64,000 bases of DNA from CAUUCF01 sp963543695 (GCA_963543695.1 CAUUCF010000003.1:10438-74437), one strand, 5' to 3'. Counted from the stretch's first letter, positions 36,319 to 45,902 are shown. Notes: generated by a model from the letters alone, not told the origin. Program-made: numbers and translations.

Positions 36319-36603
36319 TTGTTTTTAATTCATTGGATTAATAAGATCACTAAAAGTGAACAAGAAACGCTTAACTCAGAACAATTAACCGTTTCTACGC
36401 CCCCAAAAACGTCAGAAACTACTAAGAGTACTATTTTAACGCAAACGGTTGTTCAAAAACCTCATCCAATTCATCCAAAAACGGTAGTTTTTAATAAAAT
36501 TACTAATTACCCTAAAAAATGCAGCAAAGTAATTAGTAAATATCAAGTAGAATTGAATAAACCTACGAAGCTAAAAATAGGCAGTATTCAAATCATAGCG
36601 TAA
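36319..36603 (+). CDS. Unknown small protein at the head of the icmH-icmF operon
   Basis: A 94-residue reading frame with a TTG start and GGAGGA 4-5 bp before it. The N terminus MFLIHWINKITKSEQ is short and amphipathic, the middle is rich in Thr, Ser and Pro (disordered), and the C terminus is basic. No family was recognised. It ends 15 bp before the Fis-like gene. The good ribosome-binding site and tight spacing argue that it is real; low complexity is the main doubt. Confidence 0.45.
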   Translation: MFLIHWINKITKSEQETLNSEQLTVSTPPKTSETTKSTILTQTVVQKPHPIHPKTVVFNKITNYPKKCSKVISKYQVELNKPTKLKIGSIQIIA

Positions 36604-36618
36604 CGATGGAGAATTGCA

Positions 36619-36897
36619 TTGGATAAAAAAGATTTCTTTGTTTCTACGATAGGGCGATGCGTGTATAAAGAATTAAATAAATATTTTAATTGTTTATCCT
36701 ACCAAGAAGTTACCGGGTTATACGAATTAGTTTTAAAAGAAATCGAAGCACCTCTGTTGAAAGTCGTCATGGATAAAACCAAAGGTAATCGTACGCACGC
36801 AGCTAAATGCCTAGGTATTAGTCGTCGTACTTTACAACAAAAATTAAAAAAATACCAAAAAAATGACTCATCCCAATCAATTAATCCAACTAACTAG
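36619..36897 (+). CDS. fis: Fis-family DNA-binding protein
   Basis: A 92-residue protein with a C-terminal Fis-type helix-turn-helix: LLKVVMDKTKGNRTHAAKCL followed by GISRRTLQQKLKKY. The N-terminal half is the dimerisation region. The start is TTG, with GGAGA 6 bp upstream. Fis usually follows dusB; here it sits directly before icmH/dotU with a 35-bp overlap. It may be the genome's nucleoid Fis or a locus-specific regulator; Legionella-type bacteria have several Fis-like proteins. Confidence 0.85.
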   Translation: MDKKDFFVSTIGRCVYKELNKYFNCLSYQEVTGLYELVLKEIEAPLLKVVMDKTKGNRTHAAKCLGISRRTLQQKLKKYQKNDSSQSINPTN

Positions 36898-37516
36898 TCG
36901 TTTTTTAGCCTACGGTGAACTTTTAACAAAAGCTAGTTTAGTAATAGATCCTGCCCGTCCAGAGGACGTTTTATTACAAGCAATCGAATCGTTTATTCAA
37001 AACCCTCAACTAACGCTGCATTATACTCCGTCGATTATTCAACCGGTCATTGAAATAATGTTTCAAACTGCAATTGATTGGTTAAAACCGCTCCATTTAA
37101 CAACAACGGCATTAAACAATGCCTTGCTACGAAATAAAATTCTGTACGATAAAAATCATTTATTAACAACCATTTTATCGGCTTCTCCTGATTCCGCCGA
37201 ACATGATTTAGGAGAATTAATTATTCTCATAAGTTATTTAAACCCTTTAATCCACCAATTTTTTAACGCTCAAAAAGAATCTTTTTCCAAATGGCAACGA
37301 CAATTCCAAACAATCCAAAATTCTAGCCTAATTTCATCCGCTCCGTTATTGATCACACCTGCCATTAAACCGTCTGCTATCGTGATTCCTTTTAAGTTAA
37401 AACGTCTTTGCTCCGACAAAATTGCTTTTACCTACCTACTAGGTACCATGATTTTTTTATTATGTGTATATTTAGTCTTGTTCTACCAATTACAACTACA
37501 AATTAATTCTTACTAA
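36863..37516 (+). CDS. icmH: IcmH/DotU (TssL)-family inner-membrane protein
   Basis: A 217-residue protein with a soluble helical domain (QLTSRFLAYGELLTKASL at the N terminus) and one C-terminal membrane helix (about 187-209, YLLGTMIFLLCVYLVLFYQ). This is the layout of DotU/IcmH in type IVB secretion and TssL in type VI. Sequence similarity to either is weak by eye, and the call leans on topology plus the IcmF gene starting 2 bp later. It begins inside the Fis-like gene. Confidence 0.7.
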   Translation: MTHPNQLIQLTSRFLAYGELLTKASLVIDPARPEDVLLQAIESFIQNPQLTLHYTPSIIQPVIEIMFQTAIDWLKPLHLTTTALNNALLRNKILYDKNHLLTTILSASPDSAEHDLGELIILISYLNPLIHQFFNAQKESFSKWQRQFQTIQNSSLISSAPLLITPAIKPSAIVIPFKLKRLCSDKIAFTYLLGTMIFLLCVYLVLFYQLQLQINSY

Positions 37517-37518
37517 AA

Positions 37519-40221
37519 ATGTACAACCCTTCTTTATACCTTAAAAAAGAACTATCCTTACTCGAAATAGAAATTAAAGCGGCTAAACAATTTTTAAAAA
37601 AGCAACAATTACTAAAAAAACCTCAAATTTTTATCCTTTTAGGAGCACCTAAAACAGGTAAATCTACTTTACTAGCCAATGCTGGCTTACATCTAGTAGA
37701 TTATCATTTAGCTCCCCCAAAACTAATTGGTCCCACTCAAACTTGTACTTTTTGGTATTCTCATCAAGGCCTTTTTATCGATACCGCCGGGATTTACACA
37801 CAGGCGAATAACAGCGCATACCCTAACCATCGTCTTTGGCTAGGCTTAATTAAATTAATTAGTCGCTATTTCGGAAGAGATGCAATTCATGCATTACTGC
37901 TAGTGTTTGACTTACATCAAATGTTAGCGCAGGAAGATCAACTAACCCGAATACTCGCTTCGTTTCGCAAACGCATTCACGAAACCCAAGAATACGTAGC
38001 AACGTTTCAAATCTATTTAATCATGACTAAATGCGATCATCTGATCGGTAGCAAAGAATATTTTCAGTTAGCTTCGCCGGCACAATTATCCCAACCTTTC
38101 GGCATTACGTTCGACACTAACGTAAGCAACGTCTGCTTAACTTTCCCCAATCAATTGGATGCTTTAACGGATCAACTACAAAAGCAAGTTAATCATTACG
38201 ACCTTATAGACGAATCGACGTCCCAAGTACATTATCGTGCTAAGCTTTTTCCTGTTTATTTTGCTCAATTAAAACCATTGTTATGCGCGATTATCAAACA
38301 AATTCCTAACCATCCAGGGATTGAATTAAAAGGACTTTTTTTTACCAGTAGTATTCAAACGACATCCCTAGAATACCCCTTTAATTCCTATTTAAATAAT
38401 TTAGGTATCAACATTAATTACCAGGATCATCTCGCTACTCAAATGGTTGAACCTTCTTTAGCCGTTCCCCTTTTTCGTTTCCTTTTAAAACAGACGAAAC
38501 CAACGCTTCAAGTTGATTATCGCCGCTTTTATTTATCATTAAGCTTATTAGGATTATTCGTAATTACGATCATGTCTACTTGTTTTTACCAACGGTTTAA
38601 AACGATTTCTACGATCAAAGCAGGCATTTTTACGCCAGAATCGCAAAAAATAACACCAAAAGACCTAAAAACGAATCCTTTTTTTAGCCTTAACAATTCT
38701 AAATTAGCTACGCAATTCTTACAGTGGAAACAAACTAGCCAGCAATTACCCTGGTATCAACAAAAAACCGCTGAAATTTTAAAAAAACAAACCCAAGCCC
38801 ACAATCTGGAAGCGGTAAACGATACCCTACGCGCTTACTTAGCCTTTGCAACTCATTTGCAATCAGAAAAAATTTTTCTAAAAAATTGGCTCATGCAAAA
38901 GCTAAATATCACTTGGAACCCCAATTACCCGGCAATGAAAATACCACTCGACGAACAATTAATTTTAGAAAGTCAGCAATTGCTGTTAAACCAAGAAATC
39001 ATTTCCCCAACCGTTCAAAGTAAATTCCGCTGGAACGCAAAAACGCGCTTCATCCCAGAAATGTACTTAAAAAAACATTTTCAGCGTTATTACGATTCAA
39101 AATGCCGTTCCCTCATCATTCAACTTCCTAAACTTCCGTCACAATCTATTACAGCATTAAAACAAAAAAAGCAACAAATTTATCAATTAAGGTATCTTAA
39201 TTTTTGGCAAGAACAGCTCAATACTTTATTGGAACCTACCTCGTTACCCCAAAAACTTACTCAGTATCAAAAAGCGAACACTTTACCTCCAGAATGGCAA
39301 TTAGTTGTTGATAATTTACCCCCTAACCTCGAATGCTTTCGACAGTTAACCACCCAAATCACTCAAGGTTGGCATAATTTTCAACAAGAAAGTAATAAAT
39401 TACTCTTGTTTTTATCCGAACAATCCGATGCTCATCAATGGTTACAAACCTATTACCGTTCTAACGGCAAGAATTGGCATACCTTCGTTCAAACGATTCA
39501 CGATGTACCGGGATATACTAGTTTCATCACTGCTCTGCAACAACAAACTTTAGCGTTAATCGCTACACGAGTACTCGTACAAATCAAACAGGCTTGGAAT
39601 AACGAAGTAGTACCAGTTTATCAAAAATTGATTGATGGTTACTATCCTTTTAACGCAACAAGTGATCAAGATTTACCACTAGCAAATTTTCACCGTTTTT
39701 TTGGACCTCAACAAAGCTTAGAAAAATTTTTTCTACGATATTTAAAACCTTACGTTGTCACTGACGCTCATTTTAATTGGCACTGGAAAACTTTAAATGA
39801 TCAACCGTTACCTTTCGGCGATTATTTTTTAGATATCGGGTTACGTGGAGCACTAATACAAAAAGCGTTTTATTCAAACCACCAATACGGTTTTAGTTTT
39901 TCTTTAGCTTATTTAGCACAACATCCTAAATTTAATCTTACCGTCAACCATCATCAGCTTAATTTATCGACGATCCCGATGTTTACTTGGCCCACTAATT
40001 ATTCGATTAGTTTAAGTTATCCTTTCAATAATCAAGTAATTAACCTCTCTTATCAGGGTATTTGGGCTTGGTTCCGACTTTTTGACCAATTACATTTACA
40101 GCATATTAAAGGAGGAAAATTTAAAATTCCGTTAGAAAATGAAACTATATACTTATTAACTAATCGTTTTAACCCTTTTTTACCCGATTTAATCAACGAT
40201 TTCGTTTGTCAATTACGATGA
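37519..40221 (+). CDS. icmF: IcmF/TssM-like secretion ATPase-fold membrane protein
   Basis: A 900-residue protein. Residues 42-49 form Walker A (GAPKTGKS), followed by LFIDTAGIYTQ (G3-like), LLVFDLHQML and LIMTKCDHLIG. A membrane helix lies at about 335-358 and a long periplasmic helical region follows to the end. This is the IcmF layout without the usual N-terminal membrane pair before the P-loop. In Legionella IcmF and DotU stabilise the Dot/Icm complex; in type VI systems the pair forms the membrane complex. No other secretion gene is seen in the window. It is C-rich on the coding strand because it runs against replication. Confidence 0.85.
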   Translation: MYNPSLYLKKELSLLEIEIKAAKQFLKKQQLLKKPQIFILLGAPKTGKSTLLANAGLHLVDYHLAPPKLIGPTQTCTFWYSHQGLFIDTAGIYTQANNSAYPNHRLWLGLIKLISRYFGRDAIHALLLVFDLHQMLAQEDQLTRILASFRKRIHETQEYVATFQIYLIMTKCDHLIGSKEYFQLASPAQLSQPFGITFDTNVSNVCLTFPNQLDALTDQLQKQVNHYDLIDESTSQVHYRAKLFPVYFAQLKPLLCAIIKQIPNHPGIELKGLFFTSSIQTTSLEYPFNSYLNNLGININYQDHLATQMVEPSLAVPLFRFLLKQTKPTLQVDYRRFYLSLSLLGLFVITIMSTCFYQRFKTISTIKAGIFTPESQKITPKDLKTNPFFSLNNSKLATQFLQWKQTSQQLPWYQQKTAEILKKQTQAHNLEAVNDTLRAYLAFATHLQSEKIFLKNWLMQKLNITWNPNYPAMKIPLDEQLILESQQLLLNQEIISPTVQSKFRWNAKTRFIPEMYLKKHFQRYYDSKCRSLIIQLPKLPSQSITALKQKKQQIYQLRYLNFWQEQLNTLLEPTSLPQKLTQYQKANTLPPEWQLVVDNLPPNLECFRQLTTQITQGWHNFQQESNKLLLFLSEQSDAHQWLQTYYRSNGKNWHTFVQTIHDVPGYTSFITALQQQTLALIATRVLVQIKQAWNNEVVPVYQKLIDGYYPFNATSDQDLPLANFHRFFGPQQSLEKFFLRYLKPYVVTDAHFNWHWKTLNDQPLPFGDYFLDIGLRGALIQKAFYSNHQYGFSFSLAYLAQHPKFNLTVNHHQLNLSTIPMFTWPTNYSISLSYPFNNQVINLSYQGIWAWFRLFDQLHLQHIKGGKFKIPLENETIYLLTNRFNPFLPDLINDFVCQLR

Positions 40222-40477
40222 TAATCAATTTTACAGTGAATAACCGTGTGAATAACCACGTTAAAAAAAAGGTTGATCACTAAAACACATCCTTATTATT
40301 AAATTATGTACATAGTTATACACATTCTTTTTTAAAGCTAAACGTTATTAAATACCGTTTCTCGATTCGTTTATGAACATATTCACCGTATTTATAAACA
40401 TAAATATTTAAATTATTTATTTGTCAAATATAGATAGTGTGATAAGATCTTAGACAAATAAATAAACGGTGAACGAA
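40222..40477. other. Predicted replication origin (oriC)
   Basis: The gap between icmF and dnaN. It holds DnaA boxes matching TTATNCACA: TTATACACA (40316-40324, plus) and TTATTCACA (40247-40255, minus). Near matches are TTATTCACT (40235-40243, minus), TTATGAACA (40371-40379) and TTATAAACA (40392-40400). The first two minus-strand boxes form a 12-bp direct repeat of GTGAATAACC. A very AT-rich stretch (about 40390-40440) could be the unwinding element. Plus-strand skew changes here: the line at 37981 has 12 C and 8 G, the lines at 41581 and 42241 have 9 G/5 C and 17 G/6 C. Confidence 0.8.
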
Positions 40478-41581
40478 ATGTTCGAAATTTCTTTTAGTAA
40501 ACAAGAATGGCTAAAAATTTTAACGGCAATAGTTGGAATTACCGATCGTAAACAAGTCATTCCTACTTTAAGCTTTATTTTAGTTCAACAAAAAGGAAAG
40601 CAATTATTTTTTACCGGTTCCGATTTAGAAACCGAAATTACCGTTAAAGTAAATCATGAAAGTGAGGTTAATCCTTTTAGTTTTCTATTACCAGGTAAAA
40701 TTTTTTACGATATTTGTAATTTATCTAGCGATAGCCAAATTACTTTAAAAGTAAACGATGATCGTAAAATTAGCGTTAACGCTCAAACGAGCAAATATCA
40801 ATTAATCGGATTAGATCCAAAAGATTTTCCAAAATATCGTGAAGAGCAAAGTAATTATTTATGGCAAATTAATTTGTTAGGTAAACAAATCAAAAAATTA
40901 GTGAAAAAAACGGCTTTTGCCGCGGACGAACAAAACGTGAGACACTATCTTAATGGTTTGATGTTTACTTTAGATCAACAACAAATTCGGGTGATTACTA
41001 CGGATTCTCATCGTTTAGCTTTTGCTAAAGAGGAATTATCTAAAAGGGTAGATAGTCAAAATTTTATTTTACCGAAAAAAGCGGCAGCAGAATTACACAG
41101 AATATTTACCAATGAAGAAAACATTTTGGTGGAAGCTACCGATACTTATTTAAAATTATCAACCGAAAGTTTGACCGTATATACTAAATTGATCGGAGGT
41201 AAATTTCCCGATTATTACCAAATTATTTTTGGAGCGAAGGGGGAACAAATTAAGTTAAATACCGCTTTATTGATGCAAGCGATTAATAAAGTAGGTATTT
41301 TAGTCGACGATAAATTAAAGTTAATTAAATTAAGTTTTTTGAAGCAACAATTAGTCGTGGATAGCGATACGGAAAATCAAGAAGCTAACGACGTTTTACC
41401 GCTAGATTATGATCGAGAACCGGTGGAAATTTTATTAAATTTAGAGTATTTACGGGAAACTTTAAGACAAATAGAAGCTGAAGAAGTACAGATCTCTTTT
41501 AAAGACGCAAAACAAGCGGTCATTTTTGAACCAGTAGGGGACTGTTCGGTAATCTATATTATTATGCCAGTTGTTAGGTAA
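40478..41581 (+). CDS. dnaN: DNA polymerase III sliding clamp (beta subunit)
   Basis: A 367-residue three-domain clamp starting MFEISFSKQEWLKILT; an upstream GTG three codons earlier is possible. Typical parts are PTLSFILVQ near residue 30, TDSHRLAFA (about 170) and the C-terminal VIYIIMPVVR, equivalent to the canonical ending around MPMRL. It is the first leading-strand gene after the predicted origin, and its stop overlaps the recF start by 1 bp (TAATG). dnaA, which usually precedes it, is absent. Confidence 0.96.
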   Translation: MFEISFSKQEWLKILTAIVGITDRKQVIPTLSFILVQQKGKQLFFTGSDLETEITVKVNHESEVNPFSFLLPGKIFYDICNLSSDSQITLKVNDDRKISVNAQTSKYQLIGLDPKDFPKYREEQSNYLWQINLLGKQIKKLVKKTAFAADEQNVRHYLNGLMFTLDQQQIRVITTDSHRLAFAKEELSKRVDSQNFILPKKAAAELHRIFTNEENILVEATDTYLKLSTESLTVYTKLIGGKFPDYYQIIFGAKGEQIKLNTALLMQAINKVGILVDDKLKLIKLSFLKQQLVVDSDTENQEANDVLPLDYDREPVEILLNLEYLRETLRQIEAEEVQISFKDAKQAVIFEPVGDCSVIYIIMPVVR

Positions 41582-42657
41582 TGTTAGAACGATTATCCGT
41601 TAGTAATTTTAGAAATTTTCGACAATTAGATTTAAATTTGCATTCGAAATGTTCGGTTATTTATGGTTTAAATGGTACAGGTAAAACTTCTGCGTTAGAG
41701 GCAATTTATTTTTTATTTTTAGGCAAATCTTTTCGTACGCGCTTAATTAAAAATTTAATTGCTCATGGTTACGATAGTTTTCAAATAGGAGCAGCGCTAC
41801 GGGTAGAAGACGAAGAAATTAAGGTAGGTACTTTAAGAAAACAAGACGGTTACGCACAGTTAAAGAAAAACGGGAATAAACTAAATTCACAGCGTGAAAT
41901 TACGAAATTATTACCGGTACAATTATTTAACCATGAAAGCTTTTTATTATTAACTGACCCTGCTAAAATTCGTCGTAAGTTTATTGATTGGGGAGTTTTT
42001 CATTTAAAACCTGATTTTTTAATGCTTTGGCATGCTTTTGAAAGAATTTTAAAGCAACGAAACGAGCAAATTCGTCAAACATTTAATCCGTTGTGGGATA
42101 AAGATTTAGCGAAGTTAGGAGAACAGCTACATTTGATGCGTTTAGAATATTTAAAAGATTTTATACCGTTTGCGATTGAATTAATGCGTGAGTTATTACC
42201 TGGCATTACTCTTCAATTAGAATATTTTCCTGGTTGGGACGTGAAGGTACCTGGTTTAGAGATGTTACGGTTACATAGAAGACTAGATATCAAAGTAGGT
42301 TATACGGTATATGGTGCACATCGGGCTGATTTATTAATTTTAGTGAACGATCGACCGGCGAAAGATTTTTTGTCCCGTGGTCAACAAAAAATTTTAGTGT
42401 ATGGGTTACAATTAGCTCAAGGATTGTTTTTGCAACATCACCATCAACAACAAAAATGTTTATATTTGGTAGATGATCCTTTGGCAGAATTAGATTTACC
42501 CAATTACCAGTTGTTAATGGGTAAGATGTATAATATAATAAATAGTCAAATTATTTTAACTGGTTTAAGGCAAGGAGACGTGAAATGTCTGACTAGTTGC
42601 TTAGACGGCAGTTATACAGAATATGATTTGAGTGATAGTAACGTTGTGGAGATTTAA
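41581..42657 (+). CDS. recF: DNA replication and repair protein RecF
   Basis: A 358-residue SMC-like ATPase that loads recombination proteins at gaps. Walker A is YGLNGTGKTSALEAIYF (about 29-45), the signature LSRGQQKILVYGLQLAQG follows near residue 265, and Walker B is YLVDDPLAELD. Length is standard. It is coupled to dnaN upstream and directly abuts tolQ (TAA then ATG); gyrB, its common neighbour, is not here. Confidence 0.95.
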   Translation: MLERLSVSNFRNFRQLDLNLHSKCSVIYGLNGTGKTSALEAIYFLFLGKSFRTRLIKNLIAHGYDSFQIGAALRVEDEEIKVGTLRKQDGYAQLKKNGNKLNSQREITKLLPVQLFNHESFLLLTDPAKIRRKFIDWGVFHLKPDFLMLWHAFERILKQRNEQIRQTFNPLWDKDLAKLGEQLHLMRLEYLKDFIPFAIELMRELLPGITLQLEYFPGWDVKVPGLEMLRLHRRLDIKVGYTVYGAHRADLLILVNDRPAKDFLSRGQQKILVYGLQLAQGLFLQHHHQQQKCLYLVDDPLAELDLPNYQLLMGKMYNIINSQIILTGLRQGDVKCLTSCLDGSYTEYDLSDSNVVEI

Positions 42658-43344
42658 ATGCTTATTTTTTCAGTGATTAATGCTTTTATGAAAGCTTCTT
42701 TGTTGGTAAAAAGCGTTATGTTATTACTGTCGTTGATGTCAATAATATCTTGGGCGTTGATTTTTTATTATTTTTTGGTTTTGAGACGAGAAAAACAACA
42801 GCTTAATTTAGTAAAAGGGAAAATTAAAGGTAAAGATTTATATAAATATTATTTGATTTTAAAAAATCATCCTGACGAGAAACGTGGAATAGATGCTTTG
42901 ATTTACGCGGGATATCAAGAAATTTTGTATTTTAAACGTCCGAATAACGAGGTATTGTTCAATGCCGAGTGTAAGATGGAGTGGGCCGTTAACCAGCAAG
43001 AGGTTTCGTTAAGGCGTTACGTTAGTTATTTGGCTACAATTGGGGCAATCGCTCCTTACGTAGGGTTATTAGGTACCGTTTGGGGAATTATGCATGCCTT
43101 TCATTTATTAGGAAACGTGAATCAAGCAGCGATTAATTTGGTTGCTCCTGGTATTGCTGAAGCGTTAGTTACTACGGCTTTGGGTTTATTAGTCGCAATA
43201 CCTGCTACGGTCGCTTTTAATTTGGTTACGGAAAAGATAGATAAAATGATTGATACGTATCAATTATACGTTGTAGAACTAAAAATTTATTTTCGGCATG
43301 AATGGTTAAATTATCAATTATCACAACGTACCAATGAAACGTAA
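42658..43344 (+). CDS. tolQ: TolQ/ExbB-family proton channel protein
   Basis: A 228-residue inner-membrane protein with three membrane helices (about 15-40, 125-150 and 165-190). The conserved TolQ/ExbB core YLATIGAIAPYVGLLGTVWGI is followed by APGIAEALVTTALGLLVAIPA. It forms the proton-driven motor with the next gene product. TolQ is preferred over ExbB because of the N-terminal residues before helix 1, but tolA, tolB and pal are not in the window, so the choice is not firm. Confidence 0.88.
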   Translation: MLIFSVINAFMKASLLVKSVMLLLSLMSIISWALIFYYFLVLRREKQQLNLVKGKIKGKDLYKYYLILKNHPDEKRGIDALIYAGYQEILYFKRPNNEVLFNAECKMEWAVNQQEVSLRRYVSYLATIGAIAPYVGLLGTVWGIMHAFHLLGNVNQAAINLVAPGIAEALVTTALGLLVAIPATVAFNLVTEKIDKMIDTYQLYVVELKIYFRHEWLNYQLSQRTNET

Positions 43345-43720
43345 AAAAATTGTTACCGAGATTAACGTAGTACCGTATATCGATGTGATGTTAGTGTTAC
43401 TCGTAATTTTTATGATTACGGCTCCAATGCTATCTAATGGAATAGCGGTACAGTTACCAGAATTAACTAAAAAAGCGGTTTTAGTTAATGATCGTGCAGC
43501 CGTTATCTCGATAGATGTACAAGGTAAATACTATTTTGATCAAGCTCCCGATCCAAACCAAGCTATGTCTTTAGAAAATTTAGTGCGGTATTGTCAAAAA
43601 TTTCAAGATTATACGCTTTTAATTAAAGCTGATCGGCGTTTAAAATACGAAAATGTAATTAAAGTTTTAGATTTTTTACAGCAACAAGGTTTTAAAAACG
43701 TAGGTTTAGTAACAAATTAA
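43334..43720 (+). CDS. tolR: TolR/ExbD-family protein
   Basis: A 128-residue protein with one N-terminal membrane helix (VPYIDVMLVLLVIFMITAPML, carrying the conserved Asp at about residue 17 that takes part in proton transfer) and a periplasmic domain ending in DFLQQQGFKNVGLVTN. It overlaps tolQ by 11 bp, so the two are made together. Confidence 0.92.
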   Translation: MKRKKIVTEINVVPYIDVMLVLLVIFMITAPMLSNGIAVQLPELTKKAVLVNDRAAVISIDVQGKYYFDQAPDPNQAMSLENLVRYCQKFQDYTLLIKADRRLKYENVIKVLDFLQQQGFKNVGLVTN

Positions 43721-43729
43721 ATAAAATTT

Positions 43730-44338
43730 ATGGTTAAATTAGGTAGAATTTTAGAAACGACTTTATATTTTACGGCTTTAATTAATCCGTTTAGTAAAAT
43801 TTTGTTTTTAACGGCTCAACCGATCGCTTCTAAAAAGGAATTATTTAAAATTTCGGTAAGGTCTAATTTAATTGCTTGGGTTACTTTAGTCGTTTTAATT
43901 GCGTTAGGAGATTTTTTATTTCGAGAGGTTTTTAAAATAGATATTTATTCTTTAAATGTGGCGGGAGGAATAGTGCTGTTAACGTTAGGATTAAGGGTAG
44001 TTAATACTGGGGTATTTGTTAAACCTTCTGCTGTGCTTCATCATCATGAAGATATCGCATTAGTTCCTTTAGCTATACCTTTAATTGTTGGTCCAGGTAT
44101 TATTACGGCGGTAATCACTGTGGCTGCTAATCATGAAGCATGGATCAGTTTATTTTGTGTAACTTTAGCATTGCTCCTTAATTTAATAGGGATGTTATTG
44201 GCCCCTTTTATTCAAAAAGGGTTATTTCGGCTCCATGCTACTGAAGCTTTTATTAGAATTATCGGGTTAATTGTCGCTACGATGGGCATTCAGATGATTT
44301 TAAGTGGTTTAGGTAATTGGTTAATAAACTTCATTTAA
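43730..44338 (+). CDS. MarC-family integral membrane protein
   Basis: A 202-residue, six-helix membrane protein of the MarC/UPF0056 family: ALINPFSKILFLTA near the start, then LNVAGGIVLLTLGLRV, PLAIPLIVGPGIITAVI and a C-terminal FIRIIGLIVATMGIQMILSGL. Family function is not settled. It lies 9 bp after tolR and may be in the same transcript. Confidence 0.9.
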   Translation: MVKLGRILETTLYFTALINPFSKILFLTAQPIASKKELFKISVRSNLIAWVTLVVLIALGDFLFREVFKIDIYSLNVAGGIVLLTLGLRVVNTGVFVKPSAVLHHHEDIALVPLAIPLIVGPGIITAVITVAANHEAWISLFCVTLALLLNLIGMLLAPFIQKGLFRLHATEAFIRIIGLIVATMGIQMILSGLGNWLINFI

Positions 44339-44404
44339 GTATAGCTTAATTATTGTGTAATATTTAATTATTATACTATTAATCATTATTCAATGGGGAT
44401 AAGA

Positions 44405-45622
44405 ATGAAAATTAAGTACTTAAAGAAAGTTATTTTATTAGGCGTAGTGGTTGGTAATATTAGTTTCGCTAATGACGGTTCATATGGAAACGAAAGACCA
44501 ACGTTATTAAAAACTACTTCTTATGCCAACCCTGATAAAATCTCGATTTATGAAGAGAAAGTACGAGATTTTGATTATGGAGAGTGTCCAGTAGAAGATG
44601 AACTTTTAAAAGAAAACATATTCCTTAAAACAACCAGTCCTCAAACGGATGAAAACGAGAGAAAATATACTCGAATTATTTTCGATTGGAATAATTTTGA
44701 AGAAGCAGCAGAAAACATGATCTTTAAAAAGAAAGCGGAAATTAAAGCGGCGGTCGAACGAGACGAAGCATTCAAATTAACGAAAATAGTTCGTTTAGGG
44801 AGTTATCTTTCCCAGTTAAAAACTTATGATTTAGCTTTAGATGGGTTAGAATTTGAATCTGGTTTGTGGTGGAATAATTACGGCGGAATTGGTGAGGTTA
44901 AAGCTTCAAATAATATTAAGTTTGACCATAATGTTTACGAAAGTATATTAGGTTGGAATAGTGAACCAGTATTTTTAGGAGCGGATTGGCAAGTTAAAAC
45001 TTCGTTATATTTAGGTTACTTAGGTTCAAGTCAACAATTTGAAAATAAAGAAATTGATCTCCATCAAAACGGTGGGGTAATAGGTTTGTCGTCGCAATTA
45101 GCTATGCGTGCTTTTTTTGTCGAAGGTACTTTAAACGTAGGATATCATGAAGCGAATAGTCGTTCTCTATTAGGGAAGCAAAGTTTTAATAATGTTACTG
45201 CGGGATTAGCTTTAAAAAGTGGTTATAATTTTAAATTTTATCAGGAATTATTAGCGATTGAACCGAATTGTTTAATTTCTTATAGCTTTGTAAATAGTAG
45301 TTTTAAACGAAACGACGGTTATAAATTTTTAACCGATAAATCGTTAGGAGGTTGGCAAATTAATCCTGGAATAAAAATGATTGGCAACGTGAGTGACTCG
45401 TTAAAATTAGACGTTCATGCTAATATGGTATGGAACTGGATTAACGACCGAAATAAAGGTATTGCCGAGCAAAAAGAAAAAATAAAACCTTATGTAAATT
45501 ATGGATTAGGAGTAGAAAAATCAATTAGTAAACGGTTGTTAATACGTGGTTCGTTAAATTTGCTAAACGGCGGAATTAACGAAGTAAACGTGCAGTTAGG
45601 ACTTAGTTACTTATTTAACTAG
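44405..45622 (+). CDS. Outer-membrane autotransporter-type beta-barrel protein
   Basis: A 405-residue protein with a signal peptide (MKIKYLKKVILLGVVVGNIS, cleavage near FA-ND) and a short passenger of about 120 charged residues. The remaining roughly 270 residues form alternating amphipathic strands ending in LNVQLGLSYLFN. The strand pattern and terminal aromatic or hydrophobic residues suggest an autotransporter beta-domain or a related outer-membrane barrel. The short passenger makes a classic secreted effector unlikely. The ATG at 44405 has GGGGAT upstream and fits better than one four codons earlier. Confidence 0.75.
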   Translation: MKIKYLKKVILLGVVVGNISFANDGSYGNERPTLLKTTSYANPDKISIYEEKVRDFDYGECPVEDELLKENIFLKTTSPQTDENERKYTRIIFDWNNFEEAAENMIFKKKAEIKAAVERDEAFKLTKIVRLGSYLSQLKTYDLALDGLEFESGLWWNNYGGIGEVKASNNIKFDHNVYESILGWNSEPVFLGADWQVKTSLYLGYLGSSQQFENKEIDLHQNGGVIGLSSQLAMRAFFVEGTLNVGYHEANSRSLLGKQSFNNVTAGLALKSGYNFKFYQELLAIEPNCLISYSFVNSSFKRNDGYKFLTDKSLGGWQINPGIKMIGNVSDSLKLDVHANMVWNWINDRNKGIAEQKEKIKPYVNYGLGVEKSISKRLLIRGSLNLLNGGINEVNVQLGLSYLFN

Positions 45623-45634
45623 TTTAATTTTTGA

Positions 45635-45683
45635 TTCTCTAAACGTACCTAATCAATAAATTTGTTTTAGGGAGTTTAGAGAA
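45635..45683. terminator. Two-tier stem-loop after the barrel gene
   Basis: TTCTCTAAAC (45635-45644) pairs with GTTTAGAGAA (45674-45683), and inside it CCTAA pairs with TTAGG. The structure is followed by no T run, so it may be a processing or stabilising element rather than a classical terminator. Confidence 0.5.
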
Positions 45684-45714
45684 CGTGATTTAAGGAACGA
45701 AGATGATTTAAAAA

Positions 45715-45787
<73 letters not shown>

Positions 45788-45902
45788 TTAAACTGAAAAA
45801 ATCATCATATAATAATTCTCCGTAAAAAACAATCGATAAAATGATTTACAATTGCTTAAATTGTGTTAATATTTTCTTAATTAAGCAAATGAAGGGAAGT
45901 TT

